DNA of 64,000 nt from Sphingomonas sanxanigenens. Its GTDB lineage: Bacteria > Pseudomonadota > Alphaproteobacteria > Sphingomonadales > Sphingomonadaceae. The notes beneath the pieces were generated by a model that saw nothing but the letters and a program-made list of their open reading frames with translations, did not search any database and was not told the origin of the DNA. This document shows, one piece after another, positions 17,432-25,336 of the stretch. Position 1 is the stretch's first letter; every line of letters starts with the position of its first letter. The stretch covers positions 11,263 to 75,262 of the forward strand of contig QFNN01000003.1 of NCBI GenBank assembly GCA_003240855.1. The letters are read 5' to 3'. The position numbers and the translations under genes were made by a program.

Positions 17432-18063
17432 TATATAATATCTTGCACGATCCAGTTCGTCAGATCGGGATCGTCGCCAGGTTCAGCGCGTCGCCAGATA
17501 GGCGCGAAGTCGATATAGGCGTCGGCGGGTGCAGGATCATCTGCGGTGCGGATCGTCCGCGCCTTGTTCGACGCCATAGGAACCGCCGCTATCAACTCGG
17601 CATGAAGCTCGCGGCCCACCCGGTGCCCGCCGCGCAACAAATAGGGGGCATCCGCAGCGTCGGCTTCGCCGCCGACAAGTCGCCCGCGATCAAGGTCGCG
17701 GATCAGCGCCGCTCCCGCGACAGGGGACAGCCGCCAATGCGGAATATCGCCTGCCGCGTCGTCGATCAGCGCGCCGCCCCTAAACGCGATCGTGAAAGCG
17801 GGAGCGGCTGCAGCCGCGATTGCCGCCCGCCAGTCTTTCAAGCGCGCATTGGCCAGGTCGCTCAGGCTCTCGCCGAGCCCGGCGAGTACCGGCATCCGTG
17901 TGCCGATGCCGTTCATAGCAAGCGTTCGCATCGCCTGCGCGATCACGCGGCGCATGCGGTTATGCTCATCGAATAAGGGAGGTATAACAATACCCTGAAC
18001 GGGATTGTCATCGCCATATATCAATTCGAGTTCGCCGAACCCATCGGGGCCGGCGAAGCGCAT
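17404..18063 (-). CDS. Exosortase A system-associated hydrolase 2-like, short and divergent
   Basis: 219 residues. The segment VIPPLFDEHNRMRRVIAQAM followed by GLGESLSDLANARLKDWRAA aligns by eye with the start of XrtA-associated hydrolase 2 proteins (TIGR03101-like), where PPFAEEMNK and DLPGCGDS stand. It is shorter than I expect for that family, and I cannot find a GxSxG elbow, so it may be inactive or have lost its hydrolase role. The ATG at 18063 overlaps the stop of the acyl carrier protein by one base, and its 3' end overlaps hydrolase 1. The tight coupling suggests the four minus-strand genes act together. Confidence 0.65.
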   Translation of the reverse strand: MRFAGPDGFGELELIYGDDNPVQGIVIPPLFDEHNRMRRVIAQAMRTLAMNGIGTRMPVLAGLGESLSDLANARLKDWRAAIAAAAAPAFTIAFRGGALIDDAAGDIPHWRLSPVAGAALIRDLDRGRLVGGEADAADAPYLLRGGHRVGRELHAELIAAVPMASNKARTIRTADDPAPADAYIDFAPIWRRAEPGDDPDLTNWIVQDIIYWSKSCAIS

Positions 18064-18332
18064 CAGGCGAGCACTTTGCGCGTGACGAAGGCCACCAGCG
18101 CGCCGAAGCTTTCGAGCATCTCGCCGTCCACCTCATCATCCTCGATGATGATGCCCAACCTGTCCTCAATCTCCGTCAACAGCCCCGCGACCGCCATTGA
18201 ATCAAGTTCAGGCATTGCGCCGAACAGCGGCGTTGCCGGTTCCAGCGCGGCGGCGCGCGCATCGGACAGCGCCAGCACGTCACGCAATGCGCCGCGCACT
18301 CCGGCCTCGATCCGTTCACGCTCGTCAGTCAC
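18063..18332 (-). CDS. Acyl carrier protein of the exosortase A locus
   Basis: 89-residue acidic helical protein with the phosphopantetheine attachment site in PELDSMAVAG, serine about residue 45. The frame starts at a GTG (18332) with GGAGA about six bases upstream; no in-frame ATG is available because a stop precedes it. Such dedicated carrier proteins accompany an AMP-forming acyl ligase and a PLP decarboxylase in XrtA gene sets, both present on the divergent arm here. It probably carries an acyl or aminoacyl group for attachment to the polysaccharide or its precursor. It lies between a GNAT transferase and two hydrolase-like genes. Confidence 0.85.
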   Translation of the reverse strand: MTDERERIEAGVRGALRDVLALSDARAAALEPATPLFGAMPELDSMAVAGLLTEIEDRLGIIIEDDEVDGEMLESFGALVAFVTRKVLA

Positions 18333-18361
18333 TCATGCTCTCCGTCAATTCCACGCGCCGG

Positions 18362-19393
18362 TTAGTCGACGCGGCGTCCCCGGACAAGGGCGGAAAGCCA
18401 TGCCCAGGCCGCGCGCGGCCAGGCAGTGGGGCGCGAAAGATTGAATAGATCGACGCGCTGCAAAACCCGTTTCTCGTCCATCCAGTCAGCCTTGTAGGCA
18501 TCGTCGCCCGTGCCGAAGTCGATTGTCTGAACGCCGTCCATGTCGATCGCGCGCTCGAACATGGCCGCGCTAAGCACCGTGCCGGGGGAATGTTCTCGCG
18601 CATCCTCGGCATGCGCGAGTTTGTGGATGATCGCGACGCCGTTCTCGACCGTCCAAAGCTGGGCCGCTATCGGTCGCCCGCCGAGCCGCGCCACGCCGAT
18701 CCTCAGCGTGCCGGCTCCGCCTTCCTCTTCGGCGAAGTTTCGCAAAAAGGTGGGGGAGCCTTCGGCTGGTTTCCAGCTTTCGCCATAAACCTGTTCATAG
18801 GCATCCCATGCGGCGGCGTCGAAATGGTCGAAAATCTCGATGCCCAGGTCGGTGCGCTTGCGCTCGACGGTCGAGCGAAGCTGGCCGGGGCGCGCCGCCC
18901 AATATTCGCTGAAGATTCGGCCATTCACGTTCAGTCGCCAATTCGCGGTCGCCGGACGCACGATGCTGAGCCATCCCGCGCGGCGGAAGGCGCGCGCCAG
19001 CGCCTGCGCTTCTTCGTCCGGAACCGGGCTGAGCGAAATGCTGGCGATGCCGAGCGCGGGCGCGCGCAGCCGGCGCGCAATCGCGCGGAGCAGCCGGCGT
19101 TTGAGCAGCGCATCGGGCGTCGCCGAATAGACGGGGGAAAAGGCCAGCGTGTACCAGCTCGCCAGAGGAACCAGACGGTCGCGCCGTTCGCGTGCGAGGA
19201 ACAGCCAGGCATCGGCGCCATCGGAGCGTGCGCGGATCATCAGCGGAGCGATCCCCGGCGGGACAAGCGCCCATGTGCGTCGGAACCAGCCGAGCCGATC
19301 GAAAGGCGCGGGCTGAGCGTTGCGATCAAGCGTGCCGCGCGCCACCTTGGCGACGGCGTCGAGATCGTCGAAACATTCCCCCTTGACCAACAA
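18362..19393 (-). CDS. GNAT/FemAB-like acyltransferase of the exosortase A locus
   Basis: 343 residues. The C-terminal half has the features of the CelD/BcsL and FemAB-like acyltransferase group: YWAARPGQLRSTVERKRTDL, then RIGVARLGGRPIAAQLWTV and IDFGTGDDAYKADWMDEKR. These proteins transfer acyl or aminoacyl groups in surface polysaccharide and cell-wall pathways. It directly precedes the acyl carrier protein gene, a likely donor. The frame opens with two TTG codons (19393, 19390) preceded by GGAGGAG about ten bases upstream; no ATG fits. It is divergent from the acyl ligase with only 52 bases between, so the arms share a control region. Confidence 0.78.
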   Translation of the reverse strand: MLVKGECFDDLDAVAKVARGTLDRNAQPAPFDRLGWFRRTWALVPPGIAPLMIRARSDGADAWLFLARERRDRLVPLASWYTLAFSPVYSATPDALLKRRLLRAIARRLRAPALGIASISLSPVPDEEAQALARAFRRAGWLSIVRPATANWRLNVNGRIFSEYWAARPGQLRSTVERKRTDLGIEIFDHFDAAAWDAYEQVYGESWKPAEGSPTFLRNFAEEEGGAGTLRIGVARLGGRPIAAQLWTVENGVAIIHKLAHAEDAREHSPGTVLSAAMFERAIDMDGVQTIDFGTGDDAYKADWMDEKRVLQRVDLFNLSRPTAWPRAAWAWLSALVRGRRVD

Positions 19394-19445
19394 GGCGCTA
19401 TCGCTCCTCCCGACCGTCAGACGTTAAGCAGAGGATGAGGCGCGG

Positions 19446-20960
19446 GTGCAAGCCCCGGATTCCACAACAAGGGCCGAACCGAGGCCGATCGACCGCATAG
19501 CGCTGTCAGGCGCGGGCGATGCGCCGGCGCTCGCGATGCGGGATCTGGTGCTCGATTATGCAGAGCTTGAAGATCGCGTCGCCAGGCTTGCGGCATGGAT
19601 ACGTGCGCAGGGGGTAGCGACCGGTGATCGGGTGGCGAGCTGGCTGCCGAAAAACGTCGAGGCGTGCCTGATGCCGCTGGCGGCGGCGCGCGCAGAGGCG
19701 ATCCACATCCCGATCAACCCGTTGCTCAAGCGCGCGCAGGTCGCGCATATCCTTGCCGATAGCGGCACAAGGCTGCTGCTGACGGGCGCAGGCCGGGCCG
19801 CCACGCTCGAGCCGGGGGATTTGCCCGAAAGCTGCGCGCTGGCGATCGATGCCGCGATCACGCCGCCGTCGGAAGGCCTGCCGCCATCCGACGCCGATCC
19901 GTCGGCGCTTGCCGCGATCCTTTATACGTCGGGGTCGACCGGCCTGCCCAAGGGCGTGATGCTCAGCCATGCCAATCTCTGGCTCGGCGCGATCTCGGTT
20001 GCGACCTATCTCAAGCTGTCGCCAGTCGATCGTGTGCTGTGCGTCCTGCCGCTGAGCTTCGACTATGGCCAGAATCAGCTTTTATCGACCTGGGCGGCGG
20101 GCGGCTGCGCTGTTCCTCTCGACTATCTGGCGCCGCGCGATGTCGTTCGCGCTGTCGAGCGCGAGGCGATCACCACGCTCGCGGGCGTGCCTCCGCTCTG
20201 GCTGCAACTTGTCGAGGTGGAATGGCCGGCGGAAACCGCGGCGCGCCTGAAGCGGCTGACCAATTCGGGGGGGGCGCTCACTCCGCCGCTGGTGCGCGCC
20301 CTGCGCGCGACTTTCCCGGCGGCCGACATTTACGCGATGTACGGGCTGACCGAGGCGTTCAGGTCGACCTATCTTGATCCGGCGTTGATCGACGCGCACC
20401 CCGATTCCGTGGGTAACGCCATCCCCTTCGCCGAGGTTATGATCGTGCGTCCGGACGGCAGCCCGGCCGGTGCGGATGAGCCGGGAGAACTCGTCCATGC
20501 CGGGCCGCTGGTGGCGCAGGGATATTGGCGCGATCCCGAACGCACCGCGCTGCGCTTCCGCCCGGCTCCGCCTGCGTCGCATTATGGCGGTACGGCGGTG
20601 TGGTCGGGCGATACGGCGCTGCGCGGAGCGGACGGGCTGATCCGTTTCGTCGGCCGGGACGACGAGATGATCAAATCCTCGGGCAACCGCATCAGCCCTG
20701 CCGAGATCGAAAGCGCCGCCATCGCAAGCGGCGCAACGGGGGAGGCCGTTGCGATCGGGGTGAAAGACGCGCGGCTGGGGCAGGCGGTGCTCCTCGTCGC
20801 GCGCGGAGACGGCAGCGGCGAGGATGCGCTGAAGAGCTGGCTGAAACGCGAACTTCCCGCCTATATGCAGCCGCGCGAGATCGTCTGGCGTAGCGAATTG
20901 CCGCGCAATCCCAATGGCAAGCTCGATCGGGCGGGGCTGAGGAAGGAACTGGCGTCATGA
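19446..20960 (+). CDS. Acyl-CoA ligase (AMP-forming), exosortase A system
   Basis: 504-residue adenylate-forming enzyme (TIGR03098-like). AMP-binding signatures are ILYTSGSTGLPKGVMLSHA, the adenine motif YAMYGLTEAF and the C-terminal catalytic lysine in RNPNGKLDRAGL. It would activate a carboxylic or amino acid and load it on CoA or on the carrier protein encoded at 18063-18332. GTG start at 19446 with a purine-rich GAGGATGAGG before it. It heads the plus-strand arm and overlaps the PLP decarboxylase by four bases (ATGA), indicating translational coupling. The true substrate is not known from sequence. Confidence 0.88.
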   Translation: MQAPDSTTRAEPRPIDRIALSGAGDAPALAMRDLVLDYAELEDRVARLAAWIRAQGVATGDRVASWLPKNVEACLMPLAAARAEAIHIPINPLLKRAQVAHILADSGTRLLLTGAGRAATLEPGDLPESCALAIDAAITPPSEGLPPSDADPSALAAILYTSGSTGLPKGVMLSHANLWLGAISVATYLKLSPVDRVLCVLPLSFDYGQNQLLSTWAAGGCAVPLDYLAPRDVVRAVEREAITTLAGVPPLWLQLVEVEWPAETAARLKRLTNSGGALTPPLVRALRATFPAADIYAMYGLTEAFRSTYLDPALIDAHPDSVGNAIPFAEVMIVRPDGSPAGADEPGELVHAGPLVAQGYWRDPERTALRFRPAPPASHYGGTAVWSGDTALRGADGLIRFVGRDDEMIKSSGNRISPAEIESAAIASGATGEAVAIGVKDARLGQAVLLVARGDGSGEDALKSWLKRELPAYMQPREIVWRSELPRNPNGKLDRAGLRKELAS

Positions 20961-22183
20961 AGCCGATGGGGCCGATCCCGCCCGATTTTCAACGCCAGCG
21001 GGGCATTCTCACGATTGGCGGGCAAAGCGTTGCTGCGTTGGCGGCGGAGGCGGGCGATACGCCTTTCTTCGCCTATGATCTGGGCGTCATCCGCGCGCGG
21101 GTCGCCCGGTTGCGAGCGGCGTTGCCAGCATCAGTCGCGATCCATTATGCGATCAAAGCCAATCCCTTTGCGCCGCTGGTGACGGCGATGGCCGGGCTGG
21201 TCGACGGGCTCGACGTCGCATCCGAAGGCGAACTGGCGCTGGCACTTGCATCGGGTGGGGAGGAGATTTCCTTCGCCGGTCCCGGCAAACGGGACCGCGA
21301 GCTTGAGGCGGCGATCCTCGCAGGTGCGACGCTCAACCTTGAATCCGAAGGCGAGGCTGATCGTGCGCTGGCGATCGCCGATCGGATCGGTATTGCACCG
21401 CGCCTTGCCGTTCGCGTGAACCCCGATTTCGACCTGCGTGGTTCGGGGATGCGGATGGGAGGCGGCGCAAAGCCCTTTGGCGTCGATGCAGAGCGCGTGC
21501 CCGCTTTGGTGAGGCGTCTGGTCGCCGCAGGCGTGGACTGGCGCGGCTTCCATATTTTCGCCGGATCGCAGGCGCTCGATCCTCAGGCGATCATCGAAAC
21601 GCAGGCTGCGACCGTCGCGCTTGCCGCGCAACTGGCCGAATCCGCAGGCGCGCCGCCGCCATTGGTCAATCTCGGCGGTGGTTTCGGCGTACCCTATTTT
21701 GCGGGTGATGAGGCGCTCGATGTCGAGGCGGTTGGCCGCGCCCTTGCGGATACGCTCGCCGCGCGCCCGGCGATCCTGGCGGACAGCCGGTTCGCAATCG
21801 AACTGGGGCGCTGGCTGGTCGCCGAAAGCGGCGTCTATGTGACGCGCATCGTTGACCGGAAAGTGAGCCATGGCGATATTTTCCTCGTCGTCGACGGCGG
21901 CCTGCATCATCAACTCGCCGCCAGCGGCAATTTCGGCACGGTCGTCCGTCGTAATTATCCCGCTGCGATCGCCACGCGCCTGGGCGAGCCGGCCGTCGAG
22001 GAAGCAAGCATCGTCGGCTGCCTTTGCACTCCTCTTGACCGATTGGCCGACAAGGTCGCGCTCCCGCATGCCGAGGTCGGCGATCTGGTCGCGATCTTCA
22101 TGGCCGGGGCCTATGGAGCCAGCGCCAGCCCCGCTGCTTTCCTTGGTCACAAGCCTGCCGCCGAATTGCTCGTCGAGGGCTGA
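20957..22183 (+). CDS. PLP-dependent decarboxylase, exosortase A system
   Basis: 408-residue fold-type III decarboxylase (TIGR03099-like), related to diaminopimelate and ornithine decarboxylases. The PLP lysine is in HYAIKANPFAPL, the phosphate-binding glycine motif is NLGGGFGVPYF, and the C-terminal half includes HGDIFLVVDGGLHHQLAASG. In XrtA gene sets it travels with the acyl ligase and carrier protein, so it probably decarboxylates an amino acid or a carrier-bound amino acid to an amine used in polysaccharide modification; that step is inferred. It is followed by 76 bases before the export genes. Confidence 0.88.
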   Translation: MKPMGPIPPDFQRQRGILTIGGQSVAALAAEAGDTPFFAYDLGVIRARVARLRAALPASVAIHYAIKANPFAPLVTAMAGLVDGLDVASEGELALALASGGEEISFAGPGKRDRELEAAILAGATLNLESEGEADRALAIADRIGIAPRLAVRVNPDFDLRGSGMRMGGGAKPFGVDAERVPALVRRLVAAGVDWRGFHIFAGSQALDPQAIIETQAATVALAAQLAESAGAPPPLVNLGGGFGVPYFAGDEALDVEAVGRALADTLAARPAILADSRFAIELGRWLVAESGVYVTRIVDRKVSHGDIFLVVDGGLHHQLAASGNFGTVVRRNYPAAIATRLGEPAVEEASIVGCLCTPLDRLADKVALPHAEVGDLVAIFMAGAYGASASPAAFLGHKPAAELLVEG

Positions 22184-22259
22184 CTAACGCTATCTTCACT
22201 CTTCCGGCGCATAGCGCATCCTGAACCCGCGCGCCCCAAATCCGTGCGGGAACAGGGTG

Positions 22260-22913
22260 ATGACGATGCGTTTCCGTGTGCCTCTTCCCTCCATCCCGGT
22301 CGCGATCGCGCTGCTGCCTTTCGCTGCGTCGGCGTTGGCCGAGACCAAGGATGCGCCCAGGTTACCCACCGCCAATTTCGTCGCGGTCGAGGACAAGCCC
22401 TCGGAAACCTACGTCATCGGTCCGCTCGATACGCTGACGATATTCGTCTGGCGCAATCCCGAACTGGGCGGCAAGGTCCAGGTCCGCCCTGATGGCCGCA
22501 TCACCACGCCGCTGATCGAGGATATGCAGGCGGTCGGCAAGACGCCCAAACAGCTTTCCGACGATCTGGCGGAGGCGCTTTCCAAATATATCACCACCCC
22601 ACGCGTCTCGGTGATCGTCGAGAATTTTTCGGGCACCTTCTCGCAGCAGATCCGCATCGTCGGCGCGACCGACAAGCCCGCCGCCATCCCCTATCGCGCG
22701 AACATGACCTTGCTCGACGCCATGATCGCGGTGGGCGGCCTTTCCGAATATGCGGCGGGCAACCGCGCGCGCCTGATCCGATATGATCGCGCATCGGGCA
22801 AACAGATCGAGTTTCGTCTGAAGATCACCAGTCTGCTCCGCAAGGGCGACATCAAGGCCAATGTCGGGCTTGAACCGGGCGATGTCATCATCATCCCCGA
22901 AAGCCTGTTCTGA
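22260..22913 (+). CDS. XrtA-system polysaccharide export protein (Wza/BexD family)
   Basis: About 217 residues. A signal peptide (residues 1-26, ending ASALAE) has no lipobox cysteine, unlike many Wza proteins. The polysaccharide export domain begins YVIGPLDTLTIFVWRNPEL and continues through VRPDGRITTPLIEDM. A SLBB-like segment follows (QIRIVGATDKPAAIPYR), and the end is GLEPGDVIIIPESLF. It would form the periplasmic/outer-membrane part of the exporter. Starts at 22257 (GTG), 22260 and 22266 (ATG) are all possible; I use 22260. It is four bases ahead of the chain-length gene. Confidence 0.9.
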   Translation: MTMRFRVPLPSIPVAIALLPFAASALAETKDAPRLPTANFVAVEDKPSETYVIGPLDTLTIFVWRNPELGGKVQVRPDGRITTPLIEDMQAVGKTPKQLSDDLAEALSKYITTPRVSVIVENFSGTFSQQIRIVGATDKPAAIPYRANMTLLDAMIAVGGLSEYAAGNRARLIRYDRASGKQIEFRLKITSLLRKGDIKANVGLEPGDVIIIPESLF

Positions 22914-22917
22914 GCCG

Positions 22918-24474
22918 ATGGGCGCGCTCTATGACGAACTGCTGATTGCGCTCCATCTGGTGTGGCGACGGCGCTGGATCGCGCTTGGCGTGGCATGGGC
23001 CATCTGCCTCGCGGGCTGGCTGGTCGTGGCGCTCATCCCGAATCGCTATGAGAGCCGCGCGCGCCTCTCGATCCAGGCGCAATCGCTGCTTGGAGGCAGC
23101 GTCGGCATAGACGACGCCCGCCGCCAGCGCGATCTAGACCAGATCCGCCAGACGCTCGTTTCGACGGTCAACCTGCAGAAGGTGGTCAAGTCGACCGACC
23201 TCAATCTGACGGTCGCCAGCGACCGCGACGTGGCGTCGCGCGTCGAAAGCCTGCGTCAGGCGATCAGCATCGTCGCCCAGCAGGATAATCTGGTCGAGAT
23301 CAGCGCGCGCTGGGGTGCTCCGGGGCTTTCCGACTCCGTCAATGCGAAGCTGGCGCGCGCCATCGTCCAGCGCCTCGCCGATCTCTTCATCGAGCAGAAT
23401 CTGGCTGACGGGCGGGAAGAAAGCAGCCGCACGCTCGCTTTCCTCGACGCCCAACTCGCCGAACGGTCGAAGCAACTGAGCGAGGCCGACGCCAAGCGCG
23501 CCACGTTCGAGGCGCAATATCTCGGCGCACTGCCCGGGACCGGTTCGGTCGCAGATCGCCTCGACGCAGCGCGGGCCGAGCTTTCGCGCATTGACTCAGA
23601 TCTGGCGGCGGCAGGAAGCGCGCTGGTTGCCGTCAACGCGCAGATGGCGGGCACATCGCCAACGGTCGCGGGGGCAGGGAGCGCAGCGGCCCCCGCCACG
23701 GCAGGCCCGGCGCGCGCACGCGTCGCCGCGCTCGAAAGCCAGATCGCGGAGGGCCGGTCGCGCGGCTGGACCGATCAGCACCCTGACATGGTCGCGCTCA
23801 GCGTCCAGCTTGCGCAGGCGCGCGCGGCTGCGGGTGGCGAGCGGCTTGTCACAGCCGCTGCCGGCGGCGCAGCGAGCGCCAATCCGCTCTATCTGTCGCT
23901 GCGTTCGATGCAGGCAGACCGGCAGGCGGCGGTCGCCGCGCTGTCGGCGCGCAAGGCGCAGATCCGGCATGACATCGACCAGTATCTTGAGCGGACATCG
24001 GCCGACCCCGCAGTGGCGGCCGAAGCTGGGCGCGTCAGCCAGGACTATGCCGTGCTCAAGGATCAATATGACAAGTTGCTCGCCGAGCGCGAGCAGGCGG
24101 CGTTGCGCGGACAAGCCGAGACCAAGGCCGGCCCCGTCCGCATCGCCCTGATCGACCCGCCGAGCGCGCCGCGCCTGCCTGCGGCGCCCAACCGTCCGCT
24201 GCTGCTGACGGCGGTGCTGCTGCTCGGTGTCGCGGGTGGCGTCGGCGCGGCCTATGCGCTTGGCCGGATCAGGACGACCTATCCCACGGCGCGCCGGCTG
24301 GAACGCGCCAGTGGCCTGACTGTCATCGGGGCGATTGGCGAGGCGCAGACCGAGGCCCGCCGTGCGATCGCCGCGAAGCAACGTCGCTGGCTGATGGGCG
24401 GCGGCGCCGCGCTTGCGGGCGCCTGGGCGCTGCTGCTCGTCATCGAGCTTGTCCAGCGTGGCATGGTGGCATGA
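22918..24474 (+). CDS. XrtA-system polysaccharide chain length determinant (Wzz/PCP)
   Basis: 518-residue inner-membrane polysaccharide co-polymerase (TIGR03007-like). One membrane helix lies near residues 19-40 (IALGVAWAICLAGWLVVALI). A long periplasmic coiled-coil region follows, with DAQLAERSKQLSEADAKRA. Two hydrophobic helices stand toward the C-terminus, about residues 425-447 and 490-513. It regulates chain length and couples the exporter to the tyrosine kinase encoded next. The ATG at 22918 (GALYDELLIALHLVWRRRW) is chosen over an upstream in-frame start inside the previous gene. A central Ala/Gly-rich stretch near residues 245-265 is low complexity. Confidence 0.9.
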   Translation: MGALYDELLIALHLVWRRRWIALGVAWAICLAGWLVVALIPNRYESRARLSIQAQSLLGGSVGIDDARRQRDLDQIRQTLVSTVNLQKVVKSTDLNLTVASDRDVASRVESLRQAISIVAQQDNLVEISARWGAPGLSDSVNAKLARAIVQRLADLFIEQNLADGREESSRTLAFLDAQLAERSKQLSEADAKRATFEAQYLGALPGTGSVADRLDAARAELSRIDSDLAAAGSALVAVNAQMAGTSPTVAGAGSAAAPATAGPARARVAALESQIAEGRSRGWTDQHPDMVALSVQLAQARAAAGGERLVTAAAGGAASANPLYLSLRSMQADRQAAVAALSARKAQIRHDIDQYLERTSADPAVAAEAGRVSQDYAVLKDQYDKLLAEREQAALRGQAETKAGPVRIALIDPPSAPRLPAAPNRPLLLTAVLLLGVAGGVGAAYALGRIRTTYPTARRLERASGLTVIGAIGEAQTEARRAIAAKQRRWLMGGGAALAGAWALLLVIELVQRGMVA

Positions 24475-24481
24475 GGCGTCG

Positions 24482-25336
24482 ATGACCGAACATGGCCCCA
24501 TTCGCACTGGATCGCTGATCGAGCGCGCAGCCGAAATCTACGATTTCGCAAGCTTCCGGCAAGCGGTGAAGCCTGCGCCAGACGCGACGGCTGATCGACC
24601 GCAGCCCCACATCGCATCGGCCGGCGTCCAGGCCATTGATCGTGACCTTTTGCGCATGTCGGGATTTATCGTCCCCGGAGAGGCCGTCAGCCCGATCGCC
24701 GAGGAGTTTCGCATCGCCAAGCGCCAGTTGCTGATCGGCGGCATGGCGTCGGCCAGGGATCGCGTGATCCTGATCGGATCGGCGCGCAAGGGCGAGGGCA
24801 AGAGCTTCTGCGCGGTCAACCTCGCGCTCTCGCTTGCCTCTGAGCGCGACCTCGAAGTGCTGCTCGTCGATGGCGATGTCGCCAAACCTTCGATATTTTC
24901 GATGCTTGGCGTCGCAGGTGGACCCGGGTTGATGGACGCGCTTGCAGACCCCGGCATCGCGATCGACGATTGCATCGTCGAGACGGATATAGCGGGCCTG
25001 TCTCTGCTCCCCGCAGGTCGCGCGACCCATAACGATACAGAACTGCTCGCCTCGGCCCGCACCGCGTCGCTGATTGCAGCGCTTGCCGAAAAGAACCTGC
25101 GCCGCCTCGTCATTCTCGATTCGCCGCCGCTGCTTGACGCTTCCCCAGCCTCGGCGCTCGCCCTTCACGCCGGTCAGGCGTTGCTGGTTGTCCGCGCTGA
25201 TGTGACGAGCGAGGCGGACCTGCGGGCCGCCGTTGCGATGCTTGATCCGTGCGGGGAGGTGAAGCTGCTGCTGAATGGCGTCAGCCGCATGGTCTCCGGG
25301 CAGCGCTTTGGCGATTATTATGGCGAAGTACCGTGA
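24482..25336 (+). CDS. XrtA-associated tyrosine autokinase (BY-kinase)
   Basis: 284-residue cytoplasmic bacterial tyrosine kinase domain (TIGR03018-like) that partners with the chain-length protein. Walker A is in SARKGEGKSFCAVN, Walker A' is VLLVDGDVAKPS, and Walker B is RLVILDSPPLLD. The C-terminus ends in RFGDYYGEVP with a tyrosine pair that is a short candidate autophosphorylation site. The start at 24482 is the first ATG after the chain-length stop; a longer frame overlaps that gene. Its TGA overlaps the GTG of the following barrel gene. Regulation by cyclic autophosphorylation is known for the family, not shown here. Confidence 0.9.
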   Translation: MTEHGPIRTGSLIERAAEIYDFASFRQAVKPAPDATADRPQPHIASAGVQAIDRDLLRMSGFIVPGEAVSPIAEEFRIAKRQLLIGGMASARDRVILIGSARKGEGKSFCAVNLALSLASERDLEVLLVDGDVAKPSIFSMLGVAGGPGLMDALADPGIAIDDCIVETDIAGLSLLPAGRATHNDTELLASARTASLIAALAEKNLRRLVILDSPPLLDASPASALALHAGQALLVVRADVTSEADLRAAVAMLDPCGEVKLLLNGVSRMVSGQRFGDYYGEVP

